From an uncultured Methanomicrobiales archaeon (GTDB lineage Archaea; Halobacteriota; Methanomicrobia; Methanomicrobiales; Methanospirillaceae): DNA of 64,000 nucleotides. The translations under genes were made by a program, and so were the position numbers. Shown here piece after piece: positions 9,576 through 18,783 of the stretch; positions within the stretch are counted from its first letter, which is position 1, and each line of letters opens with the position of its first letter. The stretch covers positions 108,193-172,192 of the forward strand of contig CAILCG010000022.1 in NCBI GenBank assembly GCA_903832665.1, read 5' to 3'. The notes under the pieces were generated by a model that searched no databases, was not told the origin of the DNA, and saw only the letters and a program-made list of their open reading frames with translations.

Positions 9576-10793
9576 ATGATGCCGATCGGAACCATCAGGG
9601 AACTGGGGTGTGAGGGTAAGACCGTGCTCCTCCGGCTCGATCTCAACTCTCCCATCGACCCCACTACCAATCTTATTCTTGATGACAAGCGTTTCCGGGA
9701 ACACCTTCCCACGATTCGTGCCCTTTCTGAAAGCCGTGTTGTGATAGTCACTCACCAGAGCCGGCCGGGTAAAAAAGATTTCACTCCTCTTGAAGCTCAT
9801 GCAGAGAAGCTTGAGCACCTCCTTGGAAAACCGGTTACGTACGTCGATAGTATCTTCGGGAAGCATGCCCGCGAATCCGTTCATGCGATGAAGATCGGGG
9901 AAGTGTTGATGCTTGAGAATGTCAGGTTCAATGCAGAAGAGAACCTGACCTTGAAACCCGAAGAAGCGAAAAAGACACATCTGGTAAAGAAGCTTGCAGC
10001 CATGGCAGATGTCTTTGTCAATGATGCGTTTGGAACCGCCCATCGTTCGCAACCAACGGTTGTAGGACTTCCCATGATCATGCGTTCGGCAGGGGGACTT
10101 CTCATGGAAAAGGAAGTGTCTACTCTTTCGAGAGTCTTTTCCGGGGCTCCCCGCCCGGTCTGCATGGTGCTTGGGGGCACCAAGGTTGACGATTCCATTG
10201 ATGTCGCCCGGCATGTGCTGGATAATGGCATCGCTGATCAGGTCGTGGTCATTGGCGTTGTAGCGAATGTCTTCCTGATAGCTGCCGGGTACAATATCGG
10301 CAAACCCTCTGCGCAGCTGATCGCCCAGCTCAAGTACCAGCCGGAGATAGAGAAAGCAAAAGAGATCCTTGCCCGACACCGGGACCGGGTCGTGATGCCT
10401 GAGTCTGTCGCTGTAAGGCAGGATAATCACCGCGTGGAATATGCAATAGACAAAATACCTGATGATTCTCCCGTGCTGGATCTCGGTATGGATGCGGTTG
10501 CAACCCTTGTTCACGAGATTCGGAAAGCGGGAACCGTGGTATTCAACGGGCCTGCCGGTGTCTTTGAAGACGCGGATTTTGCTACCGGTACGTACGAACT
10601 TCTTAGGGCCGCCTCAAAAGTAGAATTCTCTGTTGTTGGCGGGGGGCACACCGCAGTAGTAATAGAAAAACTCGGTATCGAGAAAGATTTTACCCATATC
10701 TCGACCGGCGGTGGAGCCTGTATAGAGTTCCTGACCGGGAAGAAGCTCCCTGCAGTCGATGCACTGGAGCAGTCAAAAAAGATTTTTGGGTAA
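9576..10793 (+). CDS. pgk: Phosphoglycerate kinase, archaeal type
   Basis: A 405-residue enzyme interconverting 3-phosphoglycerate plus ATP and 1,3-bisphosphoglycerate. The N-terminal domain shows VLLRLDLNSPID, THQSRPGKKDF and LENVRFNAEEN; the C-terminal domain shows LGGTKVDDSID, FNGPAGVFEDADFATGT, GGGHTA and STGGGACIEFLTG. The start is one of two adjacent ATGs (9576 or 9579). It begins 14 bases after ahaD, so it may share the ATP synthase transcript. A second, bacterial-style PGK lies at 30256-31443; this one is the archaeal-style, presumably housekeeping copy. Confidence 0.95.
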   Translation: MMPIGTIRELGCEGKTVLLRLDLNSPIDPTTNLILDDKRFREHLPTIRALSESRVVIVTHQSRPGKKDFTPLEAHAEKLEHLLGKPVTYVDSIFGKHARESVHAMKIGEVLMLENVRFNAEENLTLKPEEAKKTHLVKKLAAMADVFVNDAFGTAHRSQPTVVGLPMIMRSAGGLLMEKEVSTLSRVFSGAPRPVCMVLGGTKVDDSIDVARHVLDNGIADQVVVIGVVANVFLIAAGYNIGKPSAQLIAQLKYQPEIEKAKEILARHRDRVVMPESVAVRQDNHRVEYAIDKIPDDSPVLDLGMDAVATLVHEIRKAGTVVFNGPAGVFEDADFATGTYELLRAASKVEFSVVGGGHTAVVIEKLGIEKDFTHISTGGGACIEFLTGKKLPAVDALEQSKKIFG

Positions 10794-10795
10794 CC

Positions 10796-11281
10796 TTATT
10801 CTTTTTTTAAGAGTGCGTTGAGCATAAAATCTGATATCGGGTTATGGTATCGTTTCCTGAGTACAAGTGTCGGGGTAACTTGTTCTGGTGCGGGAATTGC
10901 GTCTGACATTCTTTTGGGAGTGATTTGGAGTATTGGCATTTCAATGTTCAACTGTCGTCCCCGTATGGCATTCAAGACCGCAAACGAGAATACCAGTGCC
11001 GTAAACATGAAGAGGCAGATCGCAAAGAATGTCGTAATGCCGAGGATGAGCATGAATCGGTTGTCCTGGACAAGAGCCCATGTTCCGATGATAAAAAATA
11101 TCCAGAATATCGCAACCGATAGCCTTGTGCTCTCGATGGGACTTGAAATACTTCGGGATCGGTTTGTTTCATCCCCCGCCGGAAACTGGTCGATCATCTT
11201 TCCAAGTACAAGAAGGGCAATGCTGCAACCGATTGCGAAGATCCCCACGATTCCAAGGAGTAACAGAAATATTCCATTCAT
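10796..11281 (-). CDS. Uncharacterised three-helix membrane protein
   Basis: I chose ATG 11281 because GAGGT lies just upstream; a TTG 18 bases further up is the alternative. The 161 residues contain three clear membrane helices: FLLLLGIVGIFAIGCSIALLV near the N-terminus, VAIFWIFFIIGTWALV in the middle, and a long hydrophobic stretch ending AVLNAI. A basic soluble tail follows. No family recognised. It converges on pgk, the two stops being only a few bases apart, and has an AT-rich promoter-like stretch (ttttatag) about 45 bases upstream. Confidence 0.55.
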   Translation of the reverse strand: MNGIFLLLLGIVGIFAIGCSIALLVLGKMIDQFPAGDETNRSRSISSPIESTRLSVAIFWIFFIIGTWALVQDNRFMLILGITTFFAICLFMFTALVFSFAVLNAIRGRQLNIEMPILQITPKRMSDAIPAPEQVTPTLVLRKRYHNPISDFMLNALLKKE

Positions 11282-11338
11282 CTCTTTACCTCTCAACAAT
11301 CTCCTATTACGCGCCGCGCTATAAAAAGTATTCTATAA

Positions 11339-11356
11339 GTATGCTTTATGGCATAC
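11339..11356. promoter_or_regulatory. Inverted repeat in a divergent promoter region
   Basis: GTATGC and GCATAC, six bases apart, form a perfect 6-6-6 inverted repeat. It lies between the leftward membrane-protein gene and the rightward ribbon-helix-helix gene, just upstream of the AT-rich leftward promoter. A repressor operator is plausible, since ribbon-helix-helix proteins often control their own promoters, but this is inference. Confidence 0.3.
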
Positions 11357-11491
11357 ATTTTAAAAAAACGTGATACTTATGTATTATTGTGGGCATTTAA
11401 CAGGCTATTTATAGTATTTAGCCCTAGTTTTTAGGGAATAGCAGAGAGGATACCGGCGACCCGGGGGGAACGATTAGCAATATCCTACAAA

Positions 11492-11752
11492 ATGCCCCCG
11501 AATATCTACGAGAAGGTCAATAAACTCGTGTACGAGGAAAAGAAGTTCTCAACGGTCTCCGATTGCATAACACAAGCTTTATTAAGCTTCGTCGATTATC
11601 ACCACGATATGGGACAGTTTAAAGAGCTGTTCAAAGACTACATGTCATCAGATGAGGGCCGGGAACTCATGAAAAGTATGATGAAAGAAGTACTTATTGA
11701 AGTGTTATCTCGCCAAAAAATCGATCCAAAAGACTATAAGAGTAATCCATAG
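11492..11752 (+). CDS. Ribbon-helix-helix (CopG-like) protein
   Basis: From ATG 11492 the protein has 86 residues beginning MPPNIYEKVNKLVYEEKKFSTVSD, which matches helices A and B of the CopG/Arc DNA-binding fold. The N-terminal strand that should contact DNA is missing from this start. The in-frame codons just upstream read RLAISYK, which looks exactly like that strand, but no ATG, GTG or TTG precedes them before an in-frame TAG. The true start may be non-canonical or hidden by an indel. The C-terminal 40 residues are an acidic helical tail. It is probably a transcriptional regulator. Confidence 0.65.
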   Translation: MPPNIYEKVNKLVYEEKKFSTVSDCITQALLSFVDYHHDMGQFKELFKDYMSSDEGRELMKSMMKEVLIEVLSRQKIDPKDYKSNP

Positions 11753-11834
11753 GTAACCTACTTCCACCCCGTCTCCTAATATTCTTTTAGCATGCCGTAT
11801 GGGTAAAATATTTGATTTCTTTGCAGGGTAAACC

Positions 11835-12314
11835 ATGCAGATCCGAATCATTGCTGTGGGTAAGATTAAGGAGAGTTATTTACAGGAAGGTATCGCGGAG
11901 TACGAGAAACGTCTGCGCCCGTACACAAAGCTGCAGATTCTCGAGATTCCTGATGAAAAACGACCGCTTTCCGCGACCGCATCGGTCGAAGCACGAGCTA
12001 TGGAAAAAGAAGGGGAACGGATCATTGCTGCGATTCCCCTAGGTTCTTTTGTCGTGGCCCTCGATCCCCGGGGAATAATCAAATCCAGCGAGGACTTTGC
12101 GACGACATTCCGGCAATGGGGGCTTGCCGGTAAAAGCCATATCTGCTTTTTGATTGGCGGGGATCTTGGTTTTGCTCCTGCAGTCCTTGCCCGTTCTGAC
12201 GAACGTCTCTCGCTCTCGAAGATGACATTCACCCATCCGATCGCCAGGTTTCTTCTGCTTGAGCAGATTTACCGTGCCCAGCGGATCAATCACGGCGAAC
12301 CGTACCACAAATAA
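11835..12314 (+). CDS. rlmH: 23S rRNA pseudouridine-1915 N3-methyltransferase RlmH
   Basis: A 159-residue SPOUT-class methyltransferase that modifies helix 69 of 23S rRNA using S-adenosylmethionine. The N-terminus MQIRIIAVGKIKESYLQEGI, the knotted SAM-binding segment FLIGGDLGFAPAVL, and the C-terminal signature MTFTHPIARFLLLEQIYRAQ followed by NHGEPYHK are all diagnostic. Length is normal. It is more familiar from bacteria but also occurs in some methanogens. It stands alone, with short AT-rich flanks. Confidence 0.95.
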   Translation: MQIRIIAVGKIKESYLQEGIAEYEKRLRPYTKLQILEIPDEKRPLSATASVEARAMEKEGERIIAAIPLGSFVVALDPRGIIKSSEDFATTFRQWGLAGKSHICFLIGGDLGFAPAVLARSDERLSLSKMTFTHPIARFLLLEQIYRAQRINHGEPYHK

Positions 12315-12517
12315 TGGTAAGTACTTCATTAGAATTGACTATGCTGGCTTTCGGCGCGATCGTTAACAGGTGAAGGAAATACCATTCCTGAATTTTCAGT
12401 AATGTTTAGCGGTTAATCTCAGAATGAGATCATTGATCGTTTTGAGGTGCATTGTGAAAAACGTGGCTGGGGATGCAAAATCCCCCGTGCTCTATTTTTA
12501 AATCGTTATTATTTCGT

Positions 12518-13219
12518 TTAATGTTCCACATGACTGCCATCGCAGAACGGCTTATTGCCGGATTTACCGCACCGGCAGAGGGTGACACGGTTCCTGACCG
12601 TGTATGATTTCCCGTCACCAGATACCACCGGGATACCCCCCCGCACCCAGAGCGGCCCATGCTCGTTCCGGACCGGATATTCTATAACTACGATGGACTT
12701 TTCCAGTTCCGGTTCAATGACTTGACCGTTACCCTTGTCATGGAGAACGAGCCGGCCAGAGGGGCAGTTACATGCCTCCTCGATTGCTGTTTCGCGGGCT
12801 TCAGGTATATCCGATTGCCTCGTCAGATTCCAGATCGCCCCAGCCCGCATGCAGAACCGGGCGTGGACGCAGAGGTTCTCAACATCCTCCAGTTTCAGAG
12901 TCTTGCCTTCAACGACCTTTGGATGACGGAGATAGGATTCATTCCCGGCAGTCTCGGTTCCGTTGAACTGTATCTTCTCATGAGTCCCGTCGCAGAACGG
13001 CTTGTTCATTGAGTGACCGCACCGGCAGAGGGCATACTTCTCCTCTATGGGATACCGGGTTACTTCCTTCCATTTCCTGCAATAGCCCTCGTCATCATTA
13101 CAGATCTCTTCCCAGATGAGGGGTACTCCGCCTTCGACCAGATAAGGTCCGTTTTTACTGACAATGATCTTCATACCATCACTTTCAGCTGGTTGCGATT
13201 GATTATGGTTTTTTGTCAT
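12518..13219 (-). CDS. Iron-sulphur protein with two CDGSH domains and a divergent ferredoxin-like domain
   Basis: The 233-residue protein carries two CDGSH motifs, CRCGHSMNKPFCDGTH (about 79-94) and CRCGKSGNKPFCDGSH (near the C-terminus). Each should bind a [2Fe-2S] cluster through three cysteines and one histidine. Between them lies a Fer4_19-type segment with CVHARFCMRAG and CNCPSGRL. The CDGSH/Fer4_19/CDGSH order is known in prokaryotes, but the partner is unknown. The Rieske gene ends 48 bases upstream on the same strand, so the two may be co-transcribed. An internal start at 13174 is possible. A GGGGAT/ATCCCC hairpin follows the stop (12469-12485). Confidence 0.85.
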   Translation of the reverse strand: MTKNHNQSQPAESDGMKIIVSKNGPYLVEGGVPLIWEEICNDDEGYCRKWKEVTRYPIEEKYALCRCGHSMNKPFCDGTHEKIQFNGTETAGNESYLRHPKVVEGKTLKLEDVENLCVHARFCMRAGAIWNLTRQSDIPEARETAIEEACNCPSGRLVLHDKGNGQVIEPELEKSIVVIEYPVRNEHGPLWVRGGIPVVSGDGKSYTVRNRVTLCRCGKSGNKPFCDGSHVEH

Positions 13220-13267
13220 AATGAGGCTCTGTCTTTCCCTTACCGCAATAGTTCCTTTGGCATCGTT

Positions 13268-13659
13268 TTACACCAGTACAAAAATTCGTTTTCCGCCGAT
13301 TCTCACCGGAAATGTCTGGAGATCGTGGGTCTTGATATGGGACGTCATCTCACCAATTGCTTTCATTGCATCCTGGAATTCTTTTGGAGCACGATCCATT
13401 CCCGGGAGAGACAGTTCAACCATACCGGAAATCATTTTTCCCGTAGTGACATCGAATTGCGCGTGATAGAGCGGGCAGGTAATGATATTCTCATGCATGT
13501 TCCCTTTGACAGCGGGGCGTTCTGATGGCCGCACCGTTCACTTACCGCATAGATCGTTCCCTTGACATTCGCAAGAACGATCTCGATTCCTTTTGCCTCG
13601 ACATGCCTGATCGTACCGACCGGAACATCATCTACAGATGCTACTTCGACAGAATTCAT
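13268..13659 (-). pseudogene. Rieske-type [2Fe-2S] ferredoxin, frame disrupted
   Basis: Two overlapping frames form one protein of about 130 residues. The first part (MNSVEVASVDDVPVG to CGHQNAPLSKG) has the CxH half of the Rieske motif; the second (NMHENIITCPLYHAQFDV) has the CxxH half. One missing base in the run at 13502-13507 separates them: adding a base joins LSKG directly to NMHEN. This is the stand-alone soluble type, as in ring-hydroxylase ferredoxins or NirD, with no membrane anchor. Sequencing error or a real mutation cannot be told apart here, but similar indels elsewhere favour error. Confidence 0.8.
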
Positions 13660-13801
13660 ACACTCACTCTTTGTTGTCTGTTTTCACGATGTTCATCCGT
13701 CATCACCGGATGACTACCGGGAATTCGGATGATAATTTAGCTTTTTTTAGTCTCTTCTCGATCTCTGATGATATTTGGGAAAATAGTTTTGTTTGGGGTT
13801 T

Positions 13802-14239
13802 TTACATTAATCCGACCTGCTGCATCAGGGAGAGTTTGTCATAGAAAAGCTTCTCTTCCACGATCTCCCCGTTCTTCCAGTGGGCGACCGTGCAGAACTC
13901 CACTTTGAACTTCTTGCCGGTGGGTGGGATAACCTTCCCGTCAGGCGCGGTAATTGTCCCTTTGAATGTGCCGGTGAAATCAGCTACCGAGCAGGTATAG
14001 TCCCCCTGACCAAAGAATATCTTGTAAGGCCGGTTGCCGACTTTGTTGTCGGGGAATGCTTTGAAGAATGCGATTGCCTCTTCCTTGTGGGACGTGCGAC
14101 TGTGGGTCGGTAATGCCTGGCCCGGCCAGAATACATCGACTTCTTTTGCATGACGTTTCTCAAATACTGTCCAGTCCTGGCTGTTCCAGGCATCGTCGAG
14201 TGTCTGCATGAGACGCATATTTTCTTCTACCGTTGACAA
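13802..14239 (-). CDS. SnoaL-like NTF2-fold protein (ester cyclase type)
   Basis: A 145-residue protein of the SnoaL-like ester cyclase group: an N-terminal helix MRLMQTLDDAWNSQDW, then KEEAIAFFKAFPD and the strand pair GTFKGTITAPDGKVIPPTGKKF. In characterised members the cone-shaped cavity binds a small hydrophobic ligand, but most archaeal members have no known substrate. It is separately transcribed from the Rieske gene, which lies about 140 bases downstream in its direction. A second SnoaL-like gene, only distantly similar, is at 20048-20434. Confidence 0.75.
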   Translation of the reverse strand: MSTVEENMRLMQTLDDAWNSQDWTVFEKRHAKEVDVFWPGQALPTHSRTSHKEEAIAFFKAFPDNKVGNRPYKIFFGQGDYTCSVADFTGTFKGTITAPDGKVIPPTGKKFKVEFCTVAHWKNGEIVEEKLFYDKLSLMQQVGLM

Positions 14240-14462
14240 AAGTGATTCTCCTTATGGATGAACCAATAAGAGAGAGCTGGTGGATAAAGATGGTGTGACT
14301 TTACAAAAATAGAAAGGTTATCGCATTCATCGGATTGAACCAATAGAGTATTTTTTTAAAATTATGGGATAATCCGGAATCCAGTCGTTCCGGGACAGTA
14401 TTTCATCAAGCAAAAATTTCAGGTTATTTCCTGCCCATAGGGGAACTGTATCGTTGGTAAAA

Positions 14463-16989
14463 CTATCGCTTGACCAGTTCGACTATGATCAGGTAACCCG
14501 CCACGAGCACCGCCAGCACTACGAAGAACGAAACCGGCAGTGGGACAAACCCGAACAGGCTGCCAATGATGGTAAATGGCAGGAGACAGGCAATTGCCAC
14601 GATCGCAACTGTACTTGCTACGAGAAGCCGGCTTGGCCTGCTATGATAAAACGGAACAACCCGGGTCCGGATGACAAAGATGACCAGGGTCTGGGTGCAG
14701 ATCGATTCCACAAACCACGCTGTCTGGAAGAGTGCAGCATCGGCTGTAAAGACGAATAGCAGGATAAAGAACGTGATAAAATCGAAGACCGAGCTGATGG
14801 GGCCAAAGATCATGATAAATTTCTTGATGAAATCCATGTCCCATTTCTTCGGTTTGCTGATGTAGGCCTCATCCACATTGTCGGTGGGTATTGTTGACTC
14901 CGATATATCGTAGAGCAGGTTGTTGAGCAGGATCTGGATCGGGAGCATCGGGAGGAAACGAAGAAAGAGGGAAGCCCCGGCAACAGAGAACATGTTCCCG
15001 AAATTGGAGCTCGTTCCCATCAGGATATATTTCATGGTATTTCCAAACGTTCTCCGTCCTTCAAGCACACCGTCATTGAGGATCCGCAGGTCGTTTTTCA
15101 GCAGGATAATGTCAGCAGATTCCTTGGCAATATCAACGGCATTTTCAACCGATATGCCAACATCTGCCTCCCGTATTGACGGCGCATCGTTGATCCCATC
15201 TCCCATGAACCCAACCACATGACCGTTTGTTTTCAGGGCCATCATGACCCGGTTCTTCTGCACCGGGGTCATGCGGGAAAAGATCGTAACGCTCTCGACT
15301 ACGGGAGAGCGTTTGCGCGTCCATATGTTCAATATCCTCACTGGTAAGGACTCCCTTTACCACGAGGCCAATCTCTTCGCAGATCTTCTTGGTGACCAGT
15401 TCGTTATCCCCGGTCAGGATCTTCAGTTCAATGCCGGACTGTTCCAGCAGACGGATCGACTCGCGGGCGGTCTCCTTGGGGGGATCGATGAATGTGACAA
15501 ACCCTGAGAGGATCATCTCTTTTTCATCGGCAATGGAAAATTTTGTGGTGTCAGCCGGCACAGAACGGTAACATACCGCAAGGGTCCGGAATCCTTCGGC
15601 ACTCTGGGCCTGGTAGATCCTGTCGAGTCTTTCCTGCACGATTCCGATCAGCGGCTCGACAGAGCCATTCCTGTCAACGGACGTACAGATCCTGAATATC
15701 TCCTCAGGTGCACCCTTCGACACGATCAGGTTCCGATCCTTATCGGAAACAATGACTGACACCCGTTTCCGGACGAAATCAAAGGGAATTTCGTCGATTT
15801 TCCGGAAATGATCGATATCGATATGGCGGAACCTGAGAATCGCCTCGTCGAGGGGGCTCTTTAACCCGGTGTCAAAGAAACTGTTGATGAACGAGTACAG
15901 CAGGACACTCTCGCAGTCGTTTCCCTCGGTATCAAGGTGCTTTACCAGGGCGATCTCGTTTTTGGTGAGCGTGCCGGTCTTGTCCGTGCAGAGCACATCC
16001 ATGCTCCCAAAATTCTGGATCGATTCCGGGTGTTTCACGATAGCACCCTTCTTAGACATCGCGATGAAACCCTTGGACAGGTTCAGGGAGAGGATCATCG
16101 GCAACAGCTCCGGTGTCATGCCGACAGCAAGGGCAACGGAGAAGAGCAGGGATTCGAGGATACCGTGCCGGAACATGGCGTTTATGAAAAATACGAAGAT
16201 GACGAGGAAGAAGACAAACTTCGACATCAGGTAACTGTATTGTTTAAGTCCCCGCTCGAACTCTGTCTCGGGTGGACGTTCGACAAGGGTTTTTGCCACT
16301 TTCCCAAATTCTGTTGTAATACCGGTCTTTGTCACCAGGGCAGTGGCCATCCCGCTGACAGCGGACGTTCCCAGGAAAATGTAATTTTCTGCGGCTGTGA
16401 GAAGAGTACCCGGGTTGGCAGTTCCCGGAAGTTTCTCTACCGGGAAGGGTTCTCCGGTCAGGGACGACTGGTTCACAAAAAAATTACGGGCGGTCAGTAT
16501 CCGGGCATCCGCCGGCACAATGTCTCCCGCAGTAAGCCGGATCAGGTCTCCCGGGACGAGATCTGCAATAGGAAGATCCTGTTCCTTCCCGTCGCGGATG
16601 ACGGTGGCCCGGGTAAGGATTTTCTGCCTGAGCAGGTCTGCTGTCTGTTCCGCTTTGTACTCTTGGAAAAAATCCATGGTGACGCTGGCAATAACGATGA
16701 AAAAGATAATGAGGGCATTGATCAGTTCCCCGACAAACATCGAAATCGCAGCCGCGATGAGCAGGATGATGATGAGCAGGTTTTTGAAATGACCCAGAAA
16801 CTGGAAGATCACCGGGGGTTTCCTGACACGGGAGATGTCATTGTTCCCGTACCGGGTACGGCCTGCCAGTGCCTTTTCCGCAGTCAGTCCTCCCGGGTTG
16901 CTGCCAAGAACAGAGAAGAGTTCTTCTTCAGAAATGATGTGAAACTGCTGCCTGGTCTCGGGTTGTTCCGGCTGTGGTGTGCGTATCAT
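14463..16989 (-). pseudogene. mgtA: Magnesium-type P-type ATPase (MgtA family), frame disrupted
   Basis: Two overlapping frames give one 841-residue P-type ATPase of the MgtA/MgtB subgroup. Part one has an N-terminal cation-ATPase domain, SSLTGEPFPVEK (actuator), VGMTPELLPMI (ion-site helix typical of Mg pumps) and the phosphorylation site CTDKTGTLTKNE near residue 334. Part two has the hinge GDGINDAPSIREADVG and six C-terminal helices. Removing one base from GGG at 15303-15305 reads through AQTLS to VVESVTIFSRMTP. It would import Mg2+ across the cytoplasmic membrane. Other divalent substrates are possible. Overlapping plus-strand frames up to 433 aa are shadows. Confidence 0.85.
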
Positions 16990-17161
16990 TGTATCCTGGC
17001 CCCCCGGGTAACCTTTTTGGGGATATTGAGTGATTCTACGTTTATCCAGATGATGACTTCGATCGGATCTTTTTACCCGGAGAAGGTGGTCCTGTCATGG
17101 GGTTTCTGCTCCTGGGAAAATATCCTTACAAAATGCCCCGGATTCCCCTTAAAAAAAAGAT

Positions 17162-17569
17162 TTATTGCTGAACTACGATTGTTCCCGCCATCGACGGGTG
17201 AATCGAGCAGTGATAGGTGTATGTTCCCGGCTGGGTGAAGGTAAATTTATAGGAGTTACCCGTTGAGAGCGAATCAGATGTGAAGGCGGCCGGGGAACCC
17301 GCGTCAGAAACAACAGTATGAGGAGCCCCGTCCTGGTTCACCCAAGTGACGGTAGTACCGGTTTTTACGGTCACGGAGCTGGGATCGAACGCAAAATTTT
17401 TGATCAGGATGGTGTTCGCTCCACCACTGGATGTGGGTGGCGCTGCGTTGGAAAAGGTTGCCCCGGAAGCGGCCGGTGCCTGGGCGGAAGAACAACCAGC
17501 CGCTATACAGGCAAAGATCAGCAGGGCGATACACGCTGAGCAGAGTACTGCACGGGAATATCTGGACAT
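17162..17569 (-). CDS. Blue-copper (plastocyanin-like) lipoprotein
   Basis: The 135-residue protein opens with a signal peptide ending in the lipobox IAAGC (Cys26), then a short Ala/Ser/Pro linker and a cupredoxin domain. Type 1 copper ligands are visible: His in APHTVVSD and Cys, His and Met in YHCSIHPSM. It should sit on the outer face of the membrane and carry single electrons or store copper. The P-type ATPase lies downstream, but the substrate class there is Mg-like, so a copper link is not supported. Its promoter should lie in 17570-17700. Confidence 0.9.
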   Translation of the reverse strand: MSRYSRAVLCSACIALLIFACIAAGCSSAQAPAASGATFSNAAPPTSSGGANTILIKNFAFDPSSVTVKTGTTVTWVNQDGAPHTVVSDAGSPAAFTSDSLSTGNSYKFTFTQPGTYTYHCSIHPSMAGTIVVQQ

Positions 17570-17702
17570 ACTTCCATAATGGACGGTAATGATAAAAAGG
17601 TAGTGGATGTAGCCAAATTCTTTTCTCTCCCGGCTCGTTGTTCAGGCATCATTGAAATCTTATAATAGTTGAAAAAGCTATTGCACAACCGGGATTAGTT
17701 GT

Positions 17703-17932
17703 ATGATGGATAAAAAAAAGCAGTCGGGCTCTGCCTCTGCAGGATGTGCCCGAGTTTTCTGGACTGCAAGGAGGAGATTGCCTTCTGTCTTGCTGAACCC
17801 GGTGTGAGTATCTGTATCAAAAAAGAGCAAGGGTGTCTCTGCCCGGGATGCCCCGTGCAGGCCGAGGAGGATTTTTCCCATGTCTATTACTGCACCCGGG
17901 GAAGCGAAGCCGGACAGTCCAAGAACCGGTGA
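17703..17932 (+). CDS. DUF2769-like cysteine-rich protein, start disrupted
   Basis: The secure part runs from ATG 17744 and is 62 residues, with cysteines in MCPSFLDC, FCLAEPGVSICI and CLCPGCPVQ, a pattern found in small methanogen proteins annotated DUF2769. In-frame codons upstream read AVGLCLCRM, completing a second CxC pair, and the natural start ATGATGGATAAAA at 17703 joins that frame only if the A8 run at 17712-17719 has one more base. Iron-sulphur or zinc binding is likely but unproven. It overlaps the following rubredoxin-flavoprotein gene by 53 bases, so the two probably work in one redox unit. Confidence 0.6.
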
Positions 17933-18706
17933 AGCCTGGGTATGTGCGGTCTGCGGTTATCACGCCCAGGGGGGAGTCCTCCTGCAGAATGCCCCCAGTG
18001 TGCCAGCTCCGGCCGGGAATTCATCAGGCACACGGAAGCGCTTCGCTATGACCGGGAAGCATCCGATGTGCTCCTGATCAATGGCAGCAGTCACCGGGGC
18101 AATAACACGAGTTACCTCGCAGACCTTGCTGAGGAAGTGCTCAGGGAAAAAGGAGTGAGTTACCGGCGGTACAATCTCAATGAGTTCACCATCAACCACT
18201 GCTGGTGCTGCTACAGCATGCGGGACAATGCATGCCGGTACCCGTGTCGGGACCAGCTTGATGACATGCCGGCATTCCACGAGATGGTGGTAGCGTCAAA
18301 AGCGGTGATTGTTGCCTCGCCCATCAACTGGAACAACATGTCAGCACGGCTCAAGGATTTTCTCGACCGGCTGAACTGTGTCCAGAACCGTTACCTCCTG
18401 AAAAAGCCCGGCCTCACGGAAGGAAAGATCGTAGGTATCGCGATATCGGGACACGAGGATGGTGCAACCAAGACGGCGATGGACATCTACCTGTACTTCC
18501 AGCAGATGGGATACCTGCTGGCGCCGTTTGGTATCGCGTACCGCATCTATGGGGCGCAGTTCAATACGATCACGGATACGGAATTCCTGAAAAACGATCC
18601 CCTGGTGATCCAGAAAGTGAAAGGGATGACCCATAATGTTGTCGAGATGATGCGGCTCGATACTGAGGAGAAACTGAAAGGAAAACTGATCCCGGTCTGT
18701 GAATAA
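17880..18706 (+). pseudogene. Rubredoxin-NADPH-dependent FMN reductase fusion, frame disrupted
   Basis: Starting at ATG 17880 the frame gives TGEAWVCAVCGYHAQGG and then fails; the next frame continues SPPAECPQCASSGREF and runs on to 18706. Adding one G to the G6 run at 17969-17974 yields a 275-residue protein: an N-terminal rubredoxin-like knuckle pair (CAVC, CPQC), then a flavodoxin-fold domain with LLINGSSHRGNNTSYL (FMN phosphate loop) and CWCCYSMRDNACRYPC, a cluster-binding cysteine motif similar to iron-sulphur flavoproteins. It would shuttle electrons between a pyridine nucleotide or ferredoxin and an oxidant. Without the correction, ATG 17942 starts a shorter flavoprotein. Confidence 0.75.
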
Positions 18707-18783
18707 CCCTCTTTGTCATTTTCTTTCAATCCTCTCTTTCAGGAAGCCTTTCGATCCTCACTCTTTTTGGTCCTCCCGGTACA

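Noticed and set aside
9009..10514. A 501-codon minus-strand frame over ahaD and pgk
   Set aside because: It is antisense to two clearly coding genes, has no family motifs and a composition typical of shadow frames.
14463..16989. Calling the P-type ATPase a copper exporter because of the nearby cupredoxin
   Set aside because: The CPx metal motif is absent and VGMTPELLPMI fits Mg-type pumps instead.
15937..17238. A 433-codon plus-strand frame over the P-type ATPase
   Set aside because: The minus strand shows all P-ATPase motifs in order; this frame has none.
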